Part shown: positions 58,143 to 64,000 of the stretch, one piece after another
Layout of the letters: each line of letters starts with the position of its first letter
How positions within the stretch are numbered: position 1 is the first letter of the stretch
DNA from: Plicaturopsis crispa FD-325 SS-3
Taxonomy: Eukaryota; Basidiomycota; Agaricomycetes; Amylocorticiales; Amylocorticiaceae
NCBI GenBank assembly: GCA_000827205.1
Contig: KN832556.1
Span: forward strand, 1,883,272 to 1,947,271
Direction: 5' to 3'
Length of the DNA stretch: 64,000 bases
Made by a program: the position numbers and the translations under genes
Notes under the pieces: model-generated
Database searches by the model: none
What the model was told of the DNA's origin: nothing
What the model saw: the letters and a program-made list of their open reading frames with translations, nothing else

Positions 58143-60740
58143 ATGGTATATGCTTTCGCCCTATTCTCCGGACTCCGGGGCTGGTCCTTGCTCCTGGGGC
58201 TCCATACCCTATCTCTCAATGTCCAAGGTTAGCACAAGTATTCCTCACAGCAATGAGTCATGGTGACTTTGCTTGCAGGTCCCACTTCGTCCAATTCAAA
58301 ACATGTCGATTGCGTAGGTGCCCACTGTGGAGCGTCGGTCTTCCAGAGCAAAAAAACACGAGAAACGAGGCGTCGTACAGGACTCGCCGCTACCCGCATG
58401 TCCTCTTCTCGCTTCCTTACTCGACGCACGCCTCTTGAGTGGGCAAACTATCACTTACTGCACAACCTTCCCGGCGCTGTGCATCGCACGATTCATTTTC
58501 ACCAGCCCACTTGTAATTTCTGTGGTGGGGCCGGTCGACTCGAGGCAACGTGCACAGCTTGCAACTCGCGGCCGACCGTTTTTCGCAGTCAAATCACTGG
58601 CGTGAAATATAAAGACCCTTGTGCAAGTTGGTCTTGGCATTCGCACACTACTCCCAATACTCGAAGGGTACGGCTCATAATATTGGTACGCTGGCTTAAT
58701 TTCTATCGCAGCTTCCCGCCCGTACTAACTCGATTGGTTGCAGATGGCTACTCGTGTATTTGCGTTGATTATCGGGATAAATAACTATAAATCGGGTGCT
58801 ATTTGGAACCTCGAGTCGTGCTGCGACGACGCCAAAAATGTGAAACGCTGGCTCATCAACGACCTCAATGTTCCACGAAGCCAGATATGCCTTCTGCTCG
58901 ACAATGAGGCAACGAAAACGCAAATTGAAGACCGCTTCATGGACCATCTAGGTATGTAACCCACGTCTCAAGCAAAATTGTTCTCTCTTCATATTTGACA
59001 GTGAATAATCCCGCCATCGAGCGCGATGATGCCATCCTCATATACTTTGCCGGGCATGGGAGCACCCTGACCGCTCCGCGCGATTGGTTCGAAGGCGAGA
59101 CTGGACGAGTCGAGGTGCTCTGTCCACACGACCACGACACAAAATGTGCGACAACGGGTGGGCGGGTAGCAGGAATATCTGACCGGTCCATGCATGCCAT
59201 GCTCAGCGACCTGAGCGCTGTCAAAGGCTCAAATATCACCTTGATCCTCGACTGCTGTTTCACGCCCCCCTTCCGCTCGCGAATCAACATGCAGGACCGG
59301 CAATTCACACGTTGGACCCCGACGACTAAAGCGTGGTCAGAGGATTTATTCTCTGGTTTGTGGCACAACGCTCGTGGCCGCACTAAACGTGGCTTTTTTT
59401 ATGATCATCACGACACGCACATTCTCCTCGTCGCCTGCAGACCCGGAGAACGTGCCATGGAAGGCCCGGAAGGTGGTCGATTCACGCGTGCGCTGCTTGA
59501 TGCAACACGAAACACCGCAATGCATCGTGAAACATACGCAGAGCTTGTCAACCGTATAGCACAGATGATGGGTGCTAGCCAACGTCCGCTCGCCCTTGGG
59601 CAGAACCGAGAAGGCGTCCTATTTGGTGGTAAACCATTTCCCCCTGATCACCGCTTCGTCAGCGTCGACTACGAGCATGCGAATGAGGTGCGCGTAGACG
59701 CAGGCGCGGTGCATGGCGTCGTCGAGGGAACGGAGTTCAGCGTGCATGCGCACAATTGCCACGGATCGGCAAATCCCGTGCTTGCGAGCCTGCGCGTGTT
59801 CGAGGTGTACTCGACATATGCGCTAGCACGATGCACCTCTCGAGACGCTGTCCTGCCGCGACAATGCTGGGCACGCATCACGCGATGGAACAACCGAGGA
59901 GCACCGTTTCGAGTGTATTTCAAGCGGACCTGTGATTCAGTCATTCAACGATGGCGGCTAATCCGCCAGTTCTCATTCAAAACGGACAGGTCGCCATCCA
60001 AAGGCGGCTTGAACGTTGTCCGCGTAAAACGGTCAGCGAAAGCAGACATATCCCTCCACGTTCATGGCGAGAAAATCGTAGTCGAGCGGCACGATGCATC
60101 CATAGCAGCAGCTTCACGTCGTGTTGTCCGTTTCGACAATAAGCCCGAGCAAGATGCGCTCGACGTTATCGATGATGCCGCACGATTTCATCTCCATCTA
60201 CACCGCGAAAATCCCACCAATCTACAGCGCAAACTCGTCAGCATGGAGCTTCTGCGCGTCGACCCCCAGTCGTGGGCGCGCATCGGGCACAACCTGCTTG
60301 ATGCGGAAGGGAGGGCAAAACTCAGATATGAGGATGGCGCCATCTATTCCATCGTCATGCGCAACGAGACAGACAGCGACCTCTGGCCGTACCTGGCGTA
60401 CATGGACCCTAGTGGTTATGATATCAATATGATATATCATCCTGAGCCCTCGGACGCTCCGCCCCTACCAAAGCACGGTCTCCTGGAAGTGGGTTCTGGG
60501 GCGCCGGGATCAGAAGCTCTGTCTTTCTCACTCGATGACAGCGAGAGGCTTGATTCTGGCTTTCTCAAGTTGTTTGTCTCGTCGATCTACACGTCGCTGG
60601 ATATCATTCAGCAAGGCCGGCCTTTCGCAGTCACGGATGAATCAATGACGAGGAGGCTCGATACGGGGGCAGCAAGTAAGCCGGAAGATACGCAGTTCTG
60701 GGACACAGCACTAGCGTGCGTCACTTTTATGAAGGTATAA
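58143..60740 (+). CDS. Caspase-like (peptidase C14) protein with N-terminal zinc module
   Basis: The caspase core begins MATRVFALIIGINNYKSGAI at 58744. It contains the catalytic His in LIYFAGHGS (codon 59055-59057) and Cys in LILDCCF (codons 59253-59258), and ends at TAA 60738-60740 after a long C-terminal region with beta-rich 'VHGVVEGTEFSVHAH' type domains. The ATG at 58744 directly follows a good 3' splice site: TACTAAC branch sequence, then TTGCAG. So upstream exons are likely. The preceding exon (about 58279-58680) carries CNFCGGAGRLEATCTAC, a DnaJ-type CxxCxGxG plus CxxC pair. The one before it (from about 58143) is hydrophobic, MVYAFALFSGLRGWSLLLGL. Phases match across both introns. 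Such caspase-like proteins are expanded in agaricomycetes and are linked to cell death or self-recognition; this one's role is unknown. The first exon is the least certain part. Confidence 0.8.
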
Positions 60741-61070
60741 CATAACGGTTGAACGTTGAACGTTTACCACTGCAGTGTCATTCGTTAACTTCTTGCCTGC
60801 GGGTATTTATGTAGTATGCGTCGGAATTACTTCGCTCAGTTTCGTATAATTTAGGTCTGTTGAGGGCTCTGTTTAACACAATCACAATCATTCGGCCTTG
60901 ATGACTGGCGGTGGATGAGAGTATTCATGACGAATTAAAAGTAGTGTTCATTCACTGGTACACTCGTCCGACATTCTGTGGAAACTAGTGAATGTTGAAA
61001 ACCAAGTCACCTCTCTACCTGCCCCTCCTGGTCTCCGCATATATATCCCTCTCAGCCTCACAGACATCAT
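60741..61070. other. Convergent 3' intergenic region
   Basis: These 330 AT-richer bases lie between the stops of the caspase-like gene and the desaturase gene. They hold both 3' UTRs; no gene is seen. Confidence 0.35.
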
Positions 61071-62611
61071 TCAACCTAGCATGCCCTCACTGTCTGAAGT
61101 CGAAGACGAGAGCTCATTATAGCGGGCGATGCGGAGTCGCTGTGAGGGTGGAATCGCCTTGTCGTCGAGCGCGTGGGGATGCCCGCCACTGAGAATCCCA
61201 ACGCGCATCATGGCGAGCAGATTATGCGCCGCGTTAGAATGATCATACACGCCGCCGAAGAACGCAGTAGTTGCGTCCTTTCCAATGTGCCGCAGGAGCA
61301 GATGCCGCCCACCGGGGTGCTCGTCGAGGAAAGTCGAGACATCGTGTATGAATCCGGACACGAGAATGAGCGGGCGTTGCGCAGACTGTGTTTGGACTGG
61401 ATGTTCATAGTCAACAATGGTAAGACCAAGGAACAATGTAGGTACGTACAGCTCTCCCAGCTTATGACCGGCAGCTCAGCACTGTCACCCGGCCATTGAA
61501 GACCATCCTGTGTCTCGCGCAGCTTCTTCAGCTGCATGGTGAGCTGCCCTTTCCGTATCTCGTTCCCGGGAAACGTCTTGAGGTGGCTCGCGAGGCCGAC
61601 CTTCTGGCATGCCCCAATGAACCACTTCGTCGGGTCGTACTGGTACCACTTGACAGCGTTTCGGTAGTCCATTGGAAACTGGTGGTGGAAGTTATGATAC
61701 CCCTCACCAATGGTGACAAGCGCAGTGATGAGGTGATCGCGTGGAGTGTGTTTGTCGTCAAACGGTGTCTCCCCAAGCCAATGCGCCAAAGAGTTTACAC
61801 AAAATGTAGACTTCACAGGCATGTCAGAGATATCGGTAAACGGGATAGAGCTGGAAACTTACGTGGTGGACAAAGACTAACCGCAAAACGGCAGCGTACA
61901 CATAACCGCCCGCAAAGTCACCCCAGAGTAGACCGGGTATCAAGGTCGGAATGACGAAGGCAGCTAGCAACACGAGGTAGGGGTAGTATCTGAACTGCCA
62001 CCGTACGACCGCATTCCGTGAAAGGTCGCTGACATCGGCGACGCCGGGCTTGCGGCGAGGCTTGAAGATCAACCACCCAATATGCGAGAACACCAAGCCC
62101 TTGTGGGCACTGTACGGGTCGAGGTCCGTGTCGGTATAGCGGTGATGGGCTCGGTGACCTCGGGACCACCACTTGATCGATCCTTGGACTGCGCCGGCTC
62201 CTGCGACGGCCAGCATATATTGGAGTGTTTTAGACGCGTTATATGATCGATGAGCCCAAAGACGATGGTACCCCGCGGTAATGCCTACCAGAGACAGGTT
62301 AGCACGCTCCACATCGAATCAATCGATGTGCACGTACCCAGACCCGTCACATAATAGTAGAAAACGGCGAACAGTGCCGTCTCCCAGCGCAGCTTTGTGT
62401 AATACGCGCCGACGACGCCAATGATTGGTGTACTCGTAAACAGGACGGTGTGTACCATGTGCAGCTCCCGGTACCAGTTAGCCCAGGTTACTGGTGGTAA
62501 TGCTTTCTGGGTTTTGAGAGTGTATGCGACGTAGTTGTCGGGAACATCGAGATCACCGGGGAGCGTTTCTGTCGCCACAGAGGCGGTCGGTCCTGTATAG
62601 ACGGATGACAT
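61071..62611 (-). CDS. OLE1: Acyl-CoA delta-9 desaturase with cytochrome b5 domain
   Basis: Starts MSSVYTGPTASVATETLPGD. Four membrane spans accompany the three histidine boxes: HRLWAH (ITAGYHRLWAHRSYNAS), HRAHH (WSRGHRAHHRYTDTDLDP) and HNFHH (TIGEGYHNFHHQFPMDYRNA), plus the conserved NSLAHWLG segment. A C-terminal cytochrome b5 domain carries the heme motif HPGG (STFLDEHPGGRHLLLRHIGK). The protein ends SSTSDSEGMLG-stop (61071-61073). It introduces the delta-9 double bond in palmitoyl- and stearoyl-CoA in the endoplasmic reticulum, using its fused b5 as electron donor. Introns at about 62285-62337, 61810-61862 and near 61440-61500. A TATATAAA box lies 63 bases upstream. Confidence 0.95.
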
Positions 62612-62673
62612 GATGATGGGAGGGGTGAAGACAGGGAACTGATCGCCACCAGCTCACCTATAGCGTCTCCGGT

Positions 62674-62681
62674 TTTATATA
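62674..62681 (-). promoter_or_regulatory. TATA box of OLE1
   Basis: TATATAAA on the minus strand, 63 bases upstream of the OLE1 start codon, within an otherwise GC-rich promoter. Confidence 0.6.
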
Positions 62682-62796
62682 CCCGGTTGTTGGGGAGCGA
62701 TGACATCAACAAGATATCTCGTTGGGGGGCGTCCCCATTTTGCCTGACCTGGTCATGCCTAGCTATCCGCAGCAAACACGCAATCGTCCGGCATCC

Positions 62797-63294
62797 ATGT
62801 CAAAGGCAATGAAGTTTTGTGAGTGGATTACGAGCCTCCATTGAGCTTCCAAGCACTCACCGGCGCTCTCAGGTTATTGGGGCAACCGCCGCAGTATTGA
62901 AGGGAATCTTAAGTAGTACCTATGGGATGAAGATTCACGAGATCCAGAGAGAACACACGCTAAGGGTAATGAATGACATGAAGTTATCCGGCATCGTAAA
63001 GCCTGACATTCAGGCCTTGAAAGGGCAAATGGATAGGAACTCACCCAGTGGCTGCAACCCAGTGACCAAATGAAGGTGGAAGCCGAACGCCGCTGGCGTT
63101 CAGTACGAGAGGTTTGAAACTCAGCGACGTTGTTAGACTCATCTGAGATCTCCGTTTGTCCCTTGTCCAAGTTCAAGTTCGCAAGCGCTACTTATACTCC
63201 TTCGTAGTACTTGCTTAGTCTACTGGGAGCGAAAGCTAGGCGGACAAAAGGACAATCTATACGCTTATATCTCTACCCAGCTTCACTAATCCAG
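62797..63294 (+). other. Possible unresolved 5' exons of the downstream gene
   Basis: Coding-like stretches occur on the plus strand: a helix-rich piece at about 62876-63030 (AAVLKGILSSTYGMKIHEIQ, REHTLRVMNDMKLSGIVKPD) and another at about 63051-63111 (WLQPSDQMKVEAERRWRSVR). They could be early exons of the GHKL-type gene, but I could not find splice junctions that join them in frame. Confidence 0.4.
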
Positions 63295-64000
63295 GCGTCC
63301 AAGGATATGGGAATTCGCAGACCAGAATGGGGATGGAAATCTCGCGATTCTGAAGAAACGCGCCAAGTCACCAACTCTTTTGCTGCGAAGGAATACCTAC
63401 AAAACCAAGTTGGCCAGGTACTTAATGCCGGCTTCCATCGTTGCTCTATCACTCAGCTGGTTGACTAATGACTAGATACTGAAAGAGAAAGGTACTCGCG
63501 AATGGACGGACGACTGGCAACACGAGGACCTGCGGAAATGTAGTAACCCGAAGGACTTACAAGCGTGCAAAACGCGCCTCATCGAAAAGTATGGCGGAAT
63601 GTTAACGGGGCCACATGGAGCGTCGGTACACCGCGACAAATCGTGGCAGCCGCTATACGTTGTGTCGGCTGTCGTGCCCCGCAAGGAGTTGGTCCATACC
63701 ACTTACACGACAGATTTGAAAATATGTAACGTCATCTGGAAGCACTCGTCCGGAACGACCGGTTTATCGTTTTACAACAACCACATCGATCCTCATGCAC
63801 ACTTCTCTACATTCGTCATCGACGGGTCCAGCACTAGCCGTGCAAACAAATTTGCAGTGGGCGAGAAAGGCGAGCGAGTTCACATTTATTCGTTGGTCAT
63901 AGCGATTTAAGACATGTCCCTCTCTTTAGGGAAGGGGTTCATAATGGCAACCCAGTATTTTCAAGAGAAGGTTGACTCGATAGCCGACGAAAACGCTGAC
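63295..64000 (+). CDS. GHKL-ATPase-like (sacsin/Hsp90-type fold) protein, 3' end outside window
   Basis: Exons visible: about 63295-63420, then 63477-63869, then from 63930 to the window end. The text reads IRRPEWGWKSRDSEETRQVT, EKGTREWTDDWQHEDLRKCS, GGMLTGPHGASVHRDKSWQP, LVHTTYTTDLKICNVIWKHS + SGTTGLSFYNN, and DGSSTSRANKFAVGEKG joined to KGFIMATQYFQEKVDSIADE. The stretch KFAVGEKG-KGF is the glycine-rich ATP-lid motif of GHKL ATPases (Hsp90, sacsin and related proteins). The join needs a GC-AG intron (63870-63929). The gene is cut by the window edge and its 5' exons are not resolved. The function is unknown; related fungal proteins are large ATPases. Similarity is judged from the motif only. 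Confidence 0.65.

Noticed and set aside
58744-58746. ATG of MATRVF as the start of the caspase-like gene
   Set aside because: A TACTAAC branch sequence and TTGCAG acceptor directly precede it, and an upstream open exon joins in phase, so an internal methionine is more likely.
1-64000. CRISPR arrays, bacterial operons, rRNA genes, LTR or virus-like elements
   Set aside because: None seen. The DNA is eukaryotic with short spliceosomal introns, and no reverse transcriptase, integrase or capsid-like motif was noticed.

Overview
The window is nuclear DNA of a filamentous basidiomycete, most likely a wood- or litter-decaying agaricomycete. Genes are closely packed on both strands and are interrupted by many short introns (about 45-70 nt, GT..AG, with CTRAC-type branch sites). 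The gene set fits: a fungal CBM1 cellulose-binding module on a GH27 alpha-galactosidase, a self-sufficient CYP505-type P450-reductase fusion, a DUF6533 membrane protein, a C14 caspase-like protein, an F-box protein, and an OLE1 desaturase with a fused cytochrome b5. All gene models were spliced by eye from the sequence. Outer ends are usually firm; some internal junctions are not.

Layout. 0-10 kb: a MYND-finger protein; a long acidic protein with a HicA-like C-terminal domain (minus strand); a single-pass membrane protein with two beta-sandwich-like ectodomains; a small four-helix membrane protein (DUF7727-like); and Ap4A phosphorylase. 10.1-11.2 kb: a DNA transposon with 284-bp terminal inverted repeats and a 9-bp target duplication (Mutator-like), whose interior is an assembly gap. 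11.4-22 kb: a Rec114-like candidate, degenerate ~100-bp tandem repeats, the CYP505 gene, an F-box gene, and RNase H2 subunit B. 22-26 kb: a secreted low-complexity repeat protein, then a 1,135-bp non-autonomous hAT-like element with an 8-bp target duplication. 26-36 kb: the splicing factor SLU7 converging on the chromatin remodeler CHD1, then a membrane protein gene. 36-42 kb: a DUF6533 membrane protein, CBM1-GH27 alpha-galactosidase, and an intron-containing tRNA-Thr(AGT). 42-54 kb: a PH/coiled-coil protein, a very large Fe(II)/2-oxoglutarate oxygenase-like protein, ATP synthase delta (ATP16), and ATG6/Beclin, the last two diverging from a 152-bp shared promoter. 55-64 kb: glutamate-cysteine ligase, a caspase-like protein with an upstream DnaJ-type zinc module, OLE1 desaturase, and the start of a GHKL-ATPase-like gene cut by the window edge.

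No gene cluster with a single purpose is evident. Most genes are housekeeping (splicing, chromatin, RNase H2, ATP synthase, glutathione synthesis, autophagy, fatty-acid desaturation), interspersed with lineage-expanded or secreted genes. The most interesting material is the accessory part: the hairpin-rich transposon ends, the zinc-module caspase, the giant oxygenase, the GHKL-type fragment with a probable GC-AG intron, and the repeat-built secreted protein.
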